Shown here piece by piece: positions 23,105-35,077 of a stretch of DNA of 64,000 nt (the first letter of the stretch is position 1; each line of letters begins with the position of its first letter). Source of the DNA: Tenodera sinensis (taxonomy: Eukaryota; Arthropoda; Insecta; Mantodea; Mantidae); contig CM060962.1 of the NCBI GenBank assembly GCA_030765045.1, positions 260,322,147 through 260,386,146 on the forward strand. Reading direction: 5' to 3'. Both the position numbers and the translations under genes were made by a program. The notes under the pieces were generated by a model. The model was given only the letters and a program-made list of their open reading frames with translations. It ran no database searches and had not been told where the DNA came from.

Positions 23105-23520
23105 TCAAGTCAAATGAGTATTAATAAGGCAGTAAAAGTAACAGGTAAGGCTATCGGGTATTCAGAAGCAGTAGTGTATAGGATTAAAAAGGAACAAATG
23201 AAAGGACCTCTAAGAATGCCACGAAAAAGAAAGCAAAAAGGGCAGCGCAACACAAAACACTAGGTTAACACAATATGATGGAATAGTGCAAAGCAGAGTG
23301 CGGCGAATTGTTCATTCTTTAGTGTTTGAAAATATACCACCCACGTTGAATATAATTTTGTTGTGGTGTCATCACGATGGTGATACCCTACCAAATTTCT
23401 CAAGGGCCACTCTGAGTTGGTTCTTACATGACCTGGGCTTCGAAGATGAAGATGACATACTATATGAAAGAAGGCATACATATAGTATGTACATGTTGCA
23501 ACATTGTACCCCATTTAACG
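23105..23520 (+). pseudogene. Tc1-like transposase N-terminal fragment
   Basis: Two frames give consecutive pieces. The first is INKAVKVTGKAIGYSEAVV, then KKEQMKGPLRMPRKRKQKGQ. The second is VRRIVHSLVFENIPPTLNI, then HHDGDTLPNFSRATLSWFLH and LGFEDED. A helix-turn-helix with a basic P..RKRKGKK linker, followed by (R)RxVHSFYxxxExPTLxKI and LPNFxRTTLxxxLxxLGF, is typical of a Tc1/IS630-related transposase in insects. The catalytic half is absent. It is a relic in the intron. Confidence 0.6.
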
Positions 23521-24539
23521 TGTACTGTCTTCTAAGGTTGAGATGAGCTTTACTACTTTTATATTAACTTTAACTTCTTGGAACAGAATATAATAAGTCC
23601 TACCATAGTTTTTCAAAAACTGCTGTAATTTAGTGTTCAGGTTATTCTGATAAGTGTAGAAATATCTTATAAATCTGTTAAGTATAATTGATAAATAGCT
23701 CACATTAGCTATAGGACATTCCATCCAATTTATGATTGTAATAGCATCCTCACTGCCATGAGAATGTGTTATTATTTGAGATTTTACAGGAAGTGTGGTT
23801 AAAACTTAAAGTAAATGCAAAAAATATGTTTTGTTTCTCTTTTTTTTCCCTAGGGCCAAAACTTACACCAATCTACACCTGTTTGTTTTTATGTACTTTC
23901 TCAGCATTACTAGTGTTGAAAAATCTGTTTCATTAAAATAATATTGCAACAAATGAGAACACCAGTTGCTGCTAATCGCACTGTGTTCTAATCTGTTAGC
24001 ATAGTGCTAATGTTACACTTAAGTCACTATTGTACAAACTCAGAACATAACTTATCTGTTAAATCAAATCACAACTGAACAGTCATTACCAGATCACAAG
24101 TCACACTGAGCTGCACTCAGCACTGTTCACTGCCACTGTCCACTGAATGCTTCATAAACTTTTAAATGTCTGAATGTCTCCTTGACTATCCTCTGGGCAT
24201 GAGCGACTTTAAAAAAGACGTCAACAATATACACTTATCAATTATAGTTCAATAATATATACAAGCATTTCTTTATTAGATATGATTATAGATCAGGTAA
24301 TTATGTTAAGAACATTTTTGAGAATGAAAGGCTTTTATTACATATGGGAGAGTACAGCCAACGAAAAGATCACCTTTGCACTGAGTATGGGAAAATCAAC
24401 ACATCAACACATTTTTATTTCTAAGTATATATGTACTATTGTATCTAATGAAGAAAAGAAATAAATGAATATTCTATCCTATTCTATAAAGTTAATTTCA
24501 TTGTATTATTTTGCAATAAATTTCACATTGTGTTATCTT
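23521..24539. other. LRMDA intron, nothing recognised
   Basis: AT-rich with no gene or recognisable repeat family. Confidence 0.4.
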
Positions 24540-24900
24540 CCTTTCTTAGAAGTTTGACACACAGATTGGTAAACATCCCTCTTCCAGCAGAAGAATACAA
24601 AACAGATTATTACAAATAATTGAAATAGCACAAAAAATGACTTCCCCAAAGAATTAGTAGGTAAAAAAGTAAAACAAGCAGAAAAGAAAAAATTACTAAA
24701 AGAAACTACAACTCTCACAGCAGCAGAAACAAAAATGACATTAAAAAAATTCACATATCATCCATGGACCTTTGATAAATTCAAAAAAAGTGTTCAAGGA
24801 ATACAATATTCAGCTAGCACCAGTTAACCATTACTCCATAAAAAACCTGCTGTTTTCAAACATCAAAGATGCTATTCCACCTTGAAACCGAAATTATAAT
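24540..24900 (+). pseudogene. Possible Penelope-like element linker fragment
   Basis: Encodes LTHRLVNIPLPAEEYKTDYY, then across stops FTYHPWTFDKFKKSV and IQYSASTS. The run LTxRLxNIPL...NYxxEL, followed by a basic stretch, is what I associate with the segment between the RT and the GIY-YIG nuclease in Penelope-like elements. No catalytic motif is present, so the call is tentative. Confidence 0.4.
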
Positions 24901-25289
24901 GTCAATATATATTTGATAATGGAAAGAAACAAAAGGAGATTCTAGTCAATAGTTAAGGGGAAAACGTAATAAAGCTGAATATGTTAAAGTCTCAAGAATG
25001 GAAGCCTAGGCAGATTTAAATGAGTGATAAGGTTACAATTGTTGCTTGTACTAAGCCATAGTGATTCAGCGGGCTGATTCCTATCTTACCATGACGTGCT
25101 CTAAAGTTAGCCAATGGAAATCGCTTCCTTCGTGTTGCTCGCGCAAAAACAAATGCAACGCAAGACACACTCGTCTTGAATCGAGTCGAGATAACGCACG
25201 TGCAACTTGGGATCACGCTTTTCTACCTCTCAAGGAATCTGCAGAGCGGATAGTCCTTGATTTTTAAAAGTGACTGTAGCGAACCATAC

Positions 25290-26137
25290 AATGCACCTTT
25301 TACTGAAGCGAAACTGGCTCATTCCTTATCTCTCGAAAGGACTTTTCTCCAGGCCCCGATGACATCCCAGACAAATGCTGCTTCAACTTCCATCTACGGC
25401 TCTCTCCTTCCTGTTGGGCATGTCCAACCGTATCTGGCGTGAGCAGGTTTTTCCATCTTTTTGGCGAGAGGGTATTGTCATCCCTATCCCTCGACCCGGG
25501 AAAGATCGGACCCTTTCCTCTAGTTACCGTCCTATTTGCCTGACGAGTGTCGTTTGTAAGACCTTTGAACAAATGATTAACACTCGCTTAATGTGGTGGC
25601 TAGAGACAATAATCTGCTGTACAATGTTCAGTGCGGTTTTCGTCGCCAGTTCTCCAGTGTCGACCATCTGACATGCTTGGAAGCCTACGTTCAAAATGCC
25701 TTTCTGCTGAAGCAGCATCTCGTGGGTGTCTTCTTCGATTTGGAGAAGGCCTACGATACCACCTGGCGCTATGGAATGCACTCTGCATAGCAACTATTTA
25801 CGCGGTCATTTAGCGATGTTCATTTTTAACTTTTTATTAATTCGCCGTTTTCGTGTCCGCATAGGAAATACGCTCTCCCAAGAGAAGATCCAGGAGAATG
25901 GCGTACCCCAGGGGTCGATTATTATCAGTGTTAGGCTTTTTGCCGTTGCCATTAATGGCATCACTAGTGTTGTTCGTAGCGGAATCCGATGTCATTGCAT
26001 GTTGACGACTTTGCGATATACTATCGCTCTTATAGTTTGGAACACACCTAGTGTCAACTGCAGCTGACCATAACATCTATCGCCGAGTGGGCGTTTCGCG
26101 CCGGTTTTCAGTTCTCCCCTACGAAAGCACAGTGTGT
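25290..26137 (+). pseudogene. I/Jockey-group LINE, reverse transcriptase part
   Basis: Across frame shifts one reads PDDIPDKCC, WREGIVIPIPRPGKDRTLSS, YRPICLTSVVCKTFEQMI, QCGFRRQFSSVDHLTCLEA, VGVFFDLEKAYDTTWRYGM and NGVPQGSIIISVRLFAVAIN. The (Y)xDD box region is degraded to MLTTLRY. The element continues after an inserted block at 27411. GC content is clearly higher than in the surroundings. Stops and frame changes are numerous, so it is dead. Confidence 0.85.
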
Positions 26138-27000
26138 CCACTTCCATCGATTTTTACTTTCTCTACTGGTAAGTAGTGGAAGTATTGTATTCCACCGAAA
26201 AATTCGATATCGAGATTTCACCGGAATGTGTGTTTTGAAACCCCCTGAATCCAAAAAAAGCAGTTTAAGAAAAAGGTCTGTGTGTGTGTGTCTGTGGACA
26301 GCATAACTCAAAAACGAAAAGACGATTAAAAACCAAAGTTGGTATCTAAGTTTAATGTCTTTCAAGGATGCGACACGAAGATTTTGAAGAAAATAGCCCC
26401 ACCCCAAACTACCCTTTACATGGAAAATTTTGATTTTCTTGAAAATGGCTCTAACGATTTTGATTAAAATGTCATATGTTTGAGATATTTTGATGACAAA
26501 TGAAATGTAGGTATATCTTGAATTTTCTGCCTATAACCGCTGTAGTCGTATTTACTCTGGACGACTTTTGCATAACAGATAAACCGTTAGAGATAGACCA
26601 AATCATACTATACATAAAATGTAGATCTTGCTGAAATACACAATTTGTGTCTGAATACATTTTCTTGTAGGTTGAACCATTTCGGAGATATTCCTTGTTT
26701 TATGTGTCAGTTTTGGAAAACTTAGAACTTTCGTGAAATGGATCATCGTTGTTTATTTTTTATATGTTAAGCTTGCAAAGAGAACGGAATCTCAAAGCTT
26801 TAAAATATTTGACTATCGCACAAAGGCTATTGTATTCTAATATTCCCCATGCTCCTACAAGGAAATAAGCAATAAGATAATTTGTACAAATTTTTATCTC
26901 GACTAACACGAAGAAGATATAGGAATAAGAGTTTGTAAGAATGGTTAGTACAAGAGTAGAGAAAGTCTTGTGAGTGCAACACATCAGATTTTTTATAATA
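26138..27000 (+). repeat. Dispersed repeat family A, copy 2, inserted in the LINE
   Basis: Same repeat as 10438-11216 in the same orientation. It breaks the LINE between the codons for CVHFH and RGVHLPP. The reading resumes only at about 27411, beyond the adjacent SINE. A short CGATTT is found at both junctions and may be the target duplication of the whole block. Confidence 0.75.
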
Positions 27001-27235
27001 TAACTATCCCAAAGAATAGCTCATCTTTCTGGAGTTGAGTAATTGCACAGTCCTGACTTCACCTAAATTCATGTCAGCGCGCTGCAGCGGTCAAATAATG
27101 CTTCCGTCAGGGCTTTTGTGAAAACGCAATTAGCCAAAGTCCCCCTCAACTCTAGTCATCTAGTTTTTGTAGTGTTTAACGCGCGCTTTTACTGCATACG
27201 GCATTGCAGGCGGTGACACTGATGATACAGTCATG

Positions 27236-27412
27236 GAATGAAGATGGAGCACCAGTGGAATGAGATGGCGGGGGAAACCGGAGAATCCGGAGGAAACCCG
27301 CCAAAGCGCCGCTTCGTCCACCACAAATCCCACATGCGGTTGCCTAGGATCAAACCCGGGCCGCTTTGGTGAAAAGTGAATGGTCTAACCACTCGGCTAC
27401 GGCGCGGTCTTC
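27236..27412 (-). repeat. tRNA-derived SINE, family 4
   Basis: On the minus strand the head reads GCCGAGTGGTTAGACCATTC (A box) and CCGGGTTTGATCC (B box). The body contains AAACCGGAGAATCCGGAGG on the plus strand. It adjoins the family A repeat and sits inside the LINE. Confidence 0.75.
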
Positions 27413-28915
27413 GATTTCGTGGCGTACACCTTCCTCCTGATCTTCATTTGCGCGTCATACTCCTTCCGTTTGTTCCGTACCTTAAGCTCTTGGGCCTACA
27501 CCTCGACGGCCAACTCACGTGGGAGAACCATGTTCGTCAACTTCTGGTTTCCTGCGATCGTTCGCTTCGGGTACTCAGAGTTTCATCTGGGGCATCCTGG
27601 GGCGGCGATCGCACGGTCATGTTGAGCTTGCATCGCTCACTGGTCCGGTACAAATCAGACTACGGCAGTTTTATCTATGGTGTGGCGTCTGCCTCTAAAC
27701 TCCGCCTTTTAGACACAGTACATCGCACTGGTATCCGTTTCGCTACTGGGGCTTTCCGTGCAGTAGGGTCGATTGTCTGGTACTGGTGAACCTCCACTGT
27801 CTATCCGACGCACCTTATTACTTTGTTCCTACATGGCAGGAACCATCCAGGTCATCCTTCGTTTCCACTTGTATTGCGTCCAGACCTAAAGCACCGTTAT
27901 ACGCGGAATACAACTATCTCCCGTCCAAGTGGTATCAGGTTTCGAGAGCTGCTCACCGCAAACGATCTCCGACTGCCAGTCGTAGAGTGGCATTCACTTG
28001 GCCGATGTCCTCCCTGGCAACTCCAGCGAGCACTCTTCGATCTGGAGCTGTCGGGCTGTGCGAAAATAGCTACCCCTCATTCGGTGCTTCGCTAACTTTT
28101 CTCCGAACTTCTGGGCCAATACCGGACTTACACTCCGGTATTTACCGACTTTCCCATTTGGGTAGTGCTACGGGTTCCGCTTTTATATTCAACGGTGACA
28201 CTCACTTGTACCGCCTTCCAGACGCCAGTTCAGTTTTTACCGCCAAGCTGTTTGCCATCTTTTATTTCTTACTTTTTATCTCCAGTTCAGTTCCTGGACA
28301 TTTTATTATCTGTTGCGACTCACTGAGCGCTCTTCAGGCGCTGCAACAATTTATTGGCAACTTGGTATTAATTCTTAAAGTACAGATACTCTTATCTCAG
28401 TTATCTCGTGGATACCAGTTCGTTTTTACCTGGTGCCCAGGCCATGTGGGTATTCCTGGGAACGCGGTGATGGATGCAGCTGCTAAGTCTGCATGTCACC
28501 TGCCGGAGTATTCCATGTGTACACTCCCTTATATAGATGTGTAGAAGTACTGCCGTCACCATCTATATGCTGTCTGGCAGGAGTCTTGGGAAGCATTAGC
28601 TGGCACTCAGTTACGGACAATCAAGGACACTGTACAACCCTGGCAAACATCTTGCAGGAATTCCAGGTGGGAAGAAGTGATTTTAACCTGCCTGAGGATA
28701 GGCCACATCCAAGTCACACATGGGCACCTGTCTGTGCAACATGCAATGTTCCACTCTCCATCACACATGTCCTTATTGATTCTCCGCAATATGCTCGTGA
28801 GCGTCAGTTCCTTGGCCTGGGTCTTACATTGTGCTCCATGTTAGGCATCGACCCAGTAGCTGTAAATACAGTACTACGGTTTGTTGCCAATATCGATTTT
28901 GGTGAGCAAGTGTAA
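27413..28915 (+). pseudogene. I/Jockey-group LINE, thumb, RNase H and C-terminal part
   Basis: Continuation of the LINE at 25290. It reads RFRGVHLPPDLHL, PYLKLLGLHLDGQLTWENHV and SGASWGGDRTVML, then RYKSDYGSFIYG. RNase H pieces follow (FIICCDSLSALQAL, FVFTWCPGHVGIPGNAVMDA), with the last acidic residue preserved in context. A terminal knuckle-like segment reads CATCNVPLSITHVL. The reading is split in three frames. Order and spacing match LINEs of the I/Jockey assemblage that carry RNase H. Confidence 0.85.
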
Positions 28916-29285
28916 GGTGTCTTTTATCTTGGCAAATATAGAATTTTAGGATGTTTTTACTTCTGTTTTTATTTCATTTTTTACCTTTTAAAAGTTTTAA
29001 CAGCTTACATTTTTATTAAGTTACGCTTTTACCAGTTTTTAACTTTTAACTGTTTTAGCTCTCGTTTTCAGTTCTTTTGACAACACTTTCTTTAGTTATT
29101 TTAACTTTCACTTTTTAACTTTTTAGGGGAAGGAATACCAATTGGAATTAGAAGAATTAATGCCTTGTATGATCAAAACTAATAATACTTCTTGTAACAA
29201 AATTAATAATAACCTATGCCAACTTGTACTAAACACTGCAAAAAAAATACATCCCTAAAGGAAAAGTTAAAAATTATAACCCCTT
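28916..29285. other. LINE 3' trailer and AT-rich spacer
   Basis: Tail of the preceding LINE with several ACTTTTAACT-like words, then AT-rich sequence. No gene. Confidence 0.4.
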
Positions 29286-29471
29286 GAGAGGTAGAACTGG
29301 AACTTAAAAATTCAATGCCACAGCTGGGATTTAAACCACAGACCCTCTGTTTACTAGGCAGGTGGTCTAACCATTAAGCTACTGTGACAACCTGCCAGAA
29401 TGACATTGAATTCTCAAACCAGTTCTTATTTCTCCCAGTAAACCACAAAGGCAGTCTCACATCAGAGACAA
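29286..29471 (-). repeat. tRNA-derived SINE, family 1, copy b (left arm of palindrome)
   Basis: The minus strand shows the A box TAGCTTAATGGTTAGA, a B-box form GGTTTAAATCC and the body GGCATTGAATTTTTAAG. It is an inverted near-copy of 29510-29694, separated by 38 bp. Confidence 0.9.
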
Positions 29472-29509
29472 CTCTCAAACCAGTTCGTATTTCTCGCTGT
29501 AAATCACAA

Positions 29510-29765
29510 TTGTCTCTGATGTGAGGCTGCCTTTGTGGTTTACCGGGAGAAATAAGAACTGGTTTGAGAATTCAATTCCATTCTGGCAGGTTTCACAGTA
29601 GCTTAATGGTTAGAGCACCCGCCTAGTAAGTGGAGGATCTGTGCTTCAAATCCCAGATGTGGCATAGAATTTTTAAGTTCCATTTCTACCTCTCAAACAT
29701 TGCCCACACACGGCTTGTGTGTTTAAAAACACCAACAGTAAGTTTGTTGGCATAAATAAATAAAT
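29510..29765 (+). repeat. tRNA-derived SINE, family 1, copy c (right arm of palindrome)
   Basis: A box TAGCTTAATGGTTAGAGC and a B box GCTTCAAATCC, then body and TCTACCTCTC. After that follows a 65-bp tail containing CACCAACAGTAAGTTTGTTG and a TAAATAAATAA end. That tail is the reverse complement of the 5' head of copy e. Confidence 0.9.
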
Positions 29766-30468
29766 AATAATTACGTTATAAACCCTTTTGGTCTAAAGAT
29801 TTAGATATCTTAAAAAGTGAATGTGAATCGGCTATAAAGTTAGCTGAAACCAACAAAGATCCTGAAAGTATTCTCAACTGGAAAATTCAAAAGGGAAATT
29901 CTATGCGCTGAAAGGAACTCCTATAATAAATGTTTGGAAACTGTTGATTATAGAAAAGATAATAAAGCCATATATAAGTTCATATCAACACAATATAGAG
30001 ATGATAAGGCTCCTAAACATCCTATTATATACAGAGATAAAGAATTAACAGATAACCAAAAAATTGCCAATGCATTTAATTCAAATTTTACATCAACTAA
30101 AATTCCAAAAATGTATAAAAAACTAGAGAAGAAAATAAAGAAGGAAATAAAGGAAACTAAAAAAAAGTAAACCTTATCATTTAGCTTCCACAGATGAAAT
30201 ATTCTACTGTGAATTTACAACTTCTGGACTTGATATTGCAATCTTTAAAACACCTAATAAAAAGCTCCCGGACCAGACAAAATTCATAAAACATTTAGGC
30301 AAGAAAGCTAAAGCTACATTACCCAACTTCTACAACTATGTCTGGAAATCTTCGGTTCCATCCAATTGGAAAAAAGTTATAACTATCCCAATACTTAAAC
30401 CAGGTAAACCACCAGATGGTATAAATAACTATAGACATATATCATTAAACAGTGTCCTAGGAAAAATT

Positions 30469-30924
30469 ATGGAAAGAATGATTTCAGCCAGATTAAATTG
30501 GTATCTTGAACACTACAATCTTCTATCACCCTGCCAAGCTGGCTTTCGCAAAAGTCATACAACCAGTGAACAAGTAATTAAACTTAGTCAAGAAATTAAA
30601 GAGGGATTTAATAGAAAAGAAGATACCCTAGCTGTATTTGTCGATCTGAAATCTGCTTATGATACTGTATGGAGATGTAATCTTATCAGGAAGCTACAAC
30701 AGATGGGAATTAAAGATAATATGATTCACTGGATATCAGAATTTGTCTCAGAAAGATATTGTGCAACTTCTTATGGTTCAACATTATCCAAATTCAAAAA
30801 AAAAACTCAACTGGGTTTACCTCAGGGTGCAGTACTTAGCACCACTCTGTTCAATATCTGTATAAATGATCTGCCCAAACAACTTCAACAAACAGACATC
30901 AACACCGCCATTGTACACAGATGA
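30469..30924 (+). pseudogene. Reverse transcriptase core of the 30-32.7 kb LINE
   Basis: A 151-residue open stretch with RT blocks in order: AGFRKSHTTSEQVI, VFVDLKSAYDTVWR (first catalytic Asp), and LGLPQGAVLSTTLFNI. It breaks before the second Asp pair. That pair is read in another frame as LYTDDLVIW immediately downstream. Confidence 0.85.
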
Positions 30925-32659
30925 CTTAGTAATTTGGAAATCACTGAAATCAGAAAAACTTGAAATTCTAAAGACAAATGTTCAAAATTCTCTAAATACA
31001 CTTAAACAATGGTGTTCTAAAAATCTCATGAAAGTAAACACTGCAAAAAGTAACTTTCAGCTCTTTTCCCCTTAAAAAGAAACAACCCAATAATACCTTA
31101 AGTTATGAAAATAGAAAATTAACCAGAACAGAAAATGCTGAATATCTTGGAGTACTGCTGGACAAGGGGTTAACCTGGAAAAAACACGTTGAAAAAATTA
31201 AAGACAAAGCAACCAATTGTTTTAAGAAATTAAAAAGACTTGCAGGAACTAAATGGGGTTGTTCAAGATCTACATTAAATGCTACATAAAATACATACAT
31301 AAAGCCAGTTCTTAAATATTGTGGAGACATACTGATAACAGTGTCACCTTCAACTTTCGCTATACTTGAGCGCACACCAAATCAATCTCTTAGATTAATT
31401 ACTGGTGCTATTTAAACTACTCCTAATGACCTTACAAGCGTTTACATGTAATAGACCCATAATGACAGATTTAGAAATGCAAGCACTTTTAATATATGAA
31501 AAACTTCTAAGACTTCCAGAGAATAATAAATGGGTAAAACAACACACATCTACCTTCAACTTGAAAACTCAATCAGTCTTCATACAGAAAGTTCAACAAC
31601 TAAGAAATAAACTAGATTACCAATCTGAAATAGAACCTCTCATGCCTCTTAACAACCCAGTAAACATCATTGAATTAGAATATTACCTTGATTTGATTGC
31701 AGATTTTAAAAAGAAAGAAAATTCATCTATAGAAGCTAAAACATATGCCCTTGAAACCATAAATGTAAGATACCCAGCTGATGAATGGACTCACATCTAT
31801 ACAGATGGCTCTCTTTACAATCAAGAAGATGGAGCAAGGGCAGGAGCTACCTGTAAATTTTTTTCTTTCTATAAGCATGTTGGAATTTACTTATCAAGTT
31901 GTGATGGAGAAATTGATGCAGTTTATACATCCTTACAAAATCTGTTCACCTTGACAAATAAGTTTTTCAACATAGTTTTCTTATCAGATTCCAAGCAGCT
32001 ATTCAAGCTATTATTTCAACTTATTACCCTAAAATGGGTAAAATAAAGGAAATTCATAGCATGATTAAACATCTCCAAAATTTAAATAAACGTATTGTTT
32101 TCCAATGGATCCTATCCCACTGTGAAATTTCTGGAAATGATCAAGCAGACATGTTGGCCAAGAAGGGTTCCAAAATTGCTCAAACAACAAAACAAAATAT
32201 CCCCTATGAAACAGTTAAAAGGTTAATCAAAAACATCTTCACAAAAAAATATAATGAATATCTTGCTTCTTCTGAAAAACTTAATTGGAAGGATCTCCAA
32301 AATAAACTTAAAATAATTCTACCAAGAAAATCATCAGTTGCAATGTTCAGATTAATCTCAAGCCATGCTTTTCTGAGTGGACATTTGTTCAAGATTGGAT
32401 TAATGACTTCCCCACAGTGCTGTTTATGCCAAAAAATGACTTAGTGAACATTGATCACCTAATTGTATGTGAAATTCTCCAAATTCAAGAAGATCTAGTC
32501 TCTAAATATTGGGAGGCAAGAAGAAGAATGATTTTACTATCAAATTCTGAGCATTACACAAACACGCACGCACGCATGCACCCACAGAGAGAGAGAGAGA
32601 GACAGACTGACTTTTTAGGGGTGAGGTTTTATTAGTTTGCTTGTTTTATTTTTGGACTT

Positions 32660-32712
32660 CGGGCCCTAATGGCCTAGTTGTCAACGGGCCCTTAAACAAC
32701 ACTCACTCACTT
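32660..32712 (+). repeat. Hairpin/ACTC 3' terminal motif of the LINE
   Basis: Reads GGGCCCTAATGGCCTAG, then GTCAACGGGCCC, TTAAAC and ACTCACTCAC. It shares its core with the micro-insertions at 17396-17451 and 33964-34010. No flanking duplication was found, so I treat it as the LINE's own 3' end. Confidence 0.65.
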
Positions 32713-32783
32713 ACATTATGCATCTTTTTAATGCAGCCGGGCAAAAGTTTTGTGATTGTCTTTGTGTTTATATCCAAAGTTAA

Positions 32784-34177
32784 CCTTCATCTGGTGATGT
32801 GATGTCTCTCAGACATCATGCAAGTTATGAAAAGCTATCCTGCATTGTATTTGAGAATTTAACTTCTTATGCTTACGGTATCTTCCTATCTTTGCCTACT
32901 CTAGATAGTGTAATTAATAAGTTTCGGTGAATAGACTGTGGTGGCTTACTGTCCAAGAGAATAGCAATGTCTGATAGACGTCACATCACCAATTGCATGA
33001 TTTTTCTGTCAAGAGCAGTATTGTTTACAATGGCAAATTATGCTGTCCCATCTAGCAGAGTGACACTCAAGAGACCATGATTTTCAAATTCAAATGCTTA
33101 AAAGATTGAATGAGGTTACCAGTGATGATGAAAGCAACGTGGATAGTGAATAGTAATTGAAAATGAACCTGATGCCGAGAAATCGTAAACATAATTCTGT
33201 TGAAGTGGCTGAAAACTGTTGCACTGAAAATTAAAATACAGCAAATAAACACAAACTGAAGTCAGGAAAGGCTTATATTTTAGAACCCATAAATGTGCAA
33301 AAAGGAGTCTGTGAGAAGATATGTTCACTCTCAAGCCACAGTTCTGTGTGTTTGCTTGCTTTGAATTCTTTTAAGTGGCTGAGGAACAAAGTGAATTACA
33401 AGAGTGCTTTGGATTTTATTTGTGTACCTGAGATGGCACAAATCATTATAAAATGGAATAACGTGGGACGAAAGTTTCAATTCAGTGGTCATTCCCATAT
33501 TCAAGATGTTGATCATTTTGAGCTGAAAGATTTCCAAACTCTGCTGTTTTCAAGTCAAATGATAACGATATTTCATCTACATCTGCAACAAATGGCAGTT
33601 GCAGAGAGATGTCTCATTATACTCTAAAAGAGATTTTCCAATCATCTGCTACGTTTGCAGTTTGCCATTCCTAAAGACAGATTACAGACACATCTAAAAA
33701 TCTGCATAATCTATGGGGGAAAAAGCACAGTAGGAAGGGTATGCATGTTTTGAAGACACTGATTGAAATATAAAAGCTCTACATTTTTTATAACCAGCAT
33801 ATACTTCTAAATGTGAAAATACCTTAGTTTTGTTAATCTCTTTACACACAATTCCTAAGGAGAAGAAAACATCAAGTAAATATTTTATTTTCTAATTATT
33901 TAGATGGAGGGTTCTTTATTTTTTTAACATTTAAAATAATATAATTGTTAAACTTGCCATATAGTGAGTGAGGTTTAAGGGCCCATCGACAGCTAGGTCA
34001 TTTGGGCCTGAACTTGCCATATATCAAAATATTGCTTAATAATGCCTTGATAAAATAAAAAGCATAAGGGTCTTGAAAAACCAATAAACATTAATTCTGG
34101 AGTAACATAATATAAGGTGTCTCCCAGACGTCACGTCACCAGTAGTGTGACAACTTTACCACGTCACCAGTTAAGGG
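32784..34177 (+). mobile_element. PiggyBac-like element, internally decayed, TTAA flanked
   Basis: TTAA lies at both ends (32780-32783 and 34178-34181). The left end reads CCTTCATCTGGTGATGTGAT and the complement of the right end reads CCCTTAACTGGTGACGTG. Related motifs GACGTCACRTCACCA lie near both ends. The interior contains RLNEVTSDDESNVDSE, an acidic run like the N-terminus of piggyBac transposases. It also has a 110-residue reading at 33295-33627 with no motif I can place. The catalytic domain is missing. It carries the 47-bp micro-insertion at 33964-34010. Confidence 0.65.
33964..34010 (-). mobile_element. 47-bp micro-retroposon with perfect 13-bp TSD
   Basis: Flanked by AACTTGCCATATA at 33951-33963 and 34011-34023. 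On the minus strand it reads CAGGCCCAAATGACC, then GGGCCC, TTAAACC and TCACTCAC. Only a few positions differ from the insert at 17396-17451. Confidence 0.85.
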
Positions 34178-34181
34178 TTAA

Positions 34182-35076
34182 TGTGAAGTTCATGCAAAAG
34201 AAAAAAAGAAATGTGACAAAGTATTGAGTCTATATCCCTGGCCTCCTGCAGGTGGTGCTTGCTCCTTCTCACTGTTTATACAATTCACAACTGAGAGCTG
34301 ACAACATGTGATTTACAAAAACTGCCATCCTTATTCGATTTACACTGATCTAGGGTCCTAAGCTGCAAAACATAGTTCAGGGTTGAGGGCCCTAAGCCCC
34401 AAAGTGAAGCTGTGGGATTGATGGCCCTAAGCCGCATGGCACAGACAAGGAGTGCTTTTTTTATAAGGAGAGGAGTGTTGTGACAATTAGACTGCAACTT
34501 CAAAATGACAACAGAGCGTAGATGTAGTATCTGTGAAGCAAATCCCAATGATCCAGGATAGGAAAAATTGGTTTCAAATAATAGGGGATATACAAGAAAT
34601 CATGGTGTAAATGGGGTGAGTAAATATGAGAACTAACTGGAACTTATTTGTTGGAAAAAAATGGGTTTAACACATCACCAAACTAGCAGATTTCAATCCC
34701 TCCATTATGTTGGTATTACTAAAACTTGGATGATATATGTGGCACTAGAAGGTATTCATACTCATTAATTCAGCTCAGAACAATTATAATTTTAATAAGT
34801 TCTAGTAATCTTTGCTCAACTCTGATTTAAAAAACACAAATGATGAAATAAATCTACATATTACCTACTTCTGAATAAGACATGATTCGCTGATTTTAAA
34901 ATTTCTCCCCAAAAATGTTAACCATCTGTTTGTGTGTTTATCAACCATGTGCTCCTATTTAGAATATGTTTTTGAAGTTATTCCTTTTAGTAATAAAACT
35001 TAATATATGAAATAAATTATATGTCAATGTTAAATCAAGGAAAATTGAAGCTATTAACAGTGAAGCAATAGAATCT
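34182..35076. other. LRMDA intron, nothing firm
   Basis: Contains three loose repeats of GGCCCTAAGCC-like words at 34350-34440. No gene or known element is seen. Confidence 0.4.
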
Positions 35077-35077
35077 A

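Larger units (their letters stand above)
29830..32720 (+). mobile_element. RNase H-bearing LINE, degenerate, with hairpin/ACTC 3' end
   Basis: AT-rich non-LTR retrotransposon. It contains YRDDKAPKHPIIYRDKELTD (29998), an RT beginning near 30200, then ERMISARLNWYLEHYN, AGFRKSHTTSEQVI, LAVFVDLKSAYDTVW, GLPQGAVLSTTLFNICINDL, and the catalytic box as YTDDLVIW at about 30916 (the family has YADD). RNase H at 31780-32200 shows IYTDGSLYN, a degraded middle and WILSHCEISGNDQADMLAKK. The end has CLCQKM. The 3' trailer contains GGGCCCTAATGGCC and ACTCACTCACTTAC. An endonuclease was not recognised. Confidence 0.85.

Noticed and set aside
33295..33627. A host gene of 110 residues
   Set aside because: It lies inside TTAA-bounded inverted ends of a piggyBac-like element and shows no independent support.
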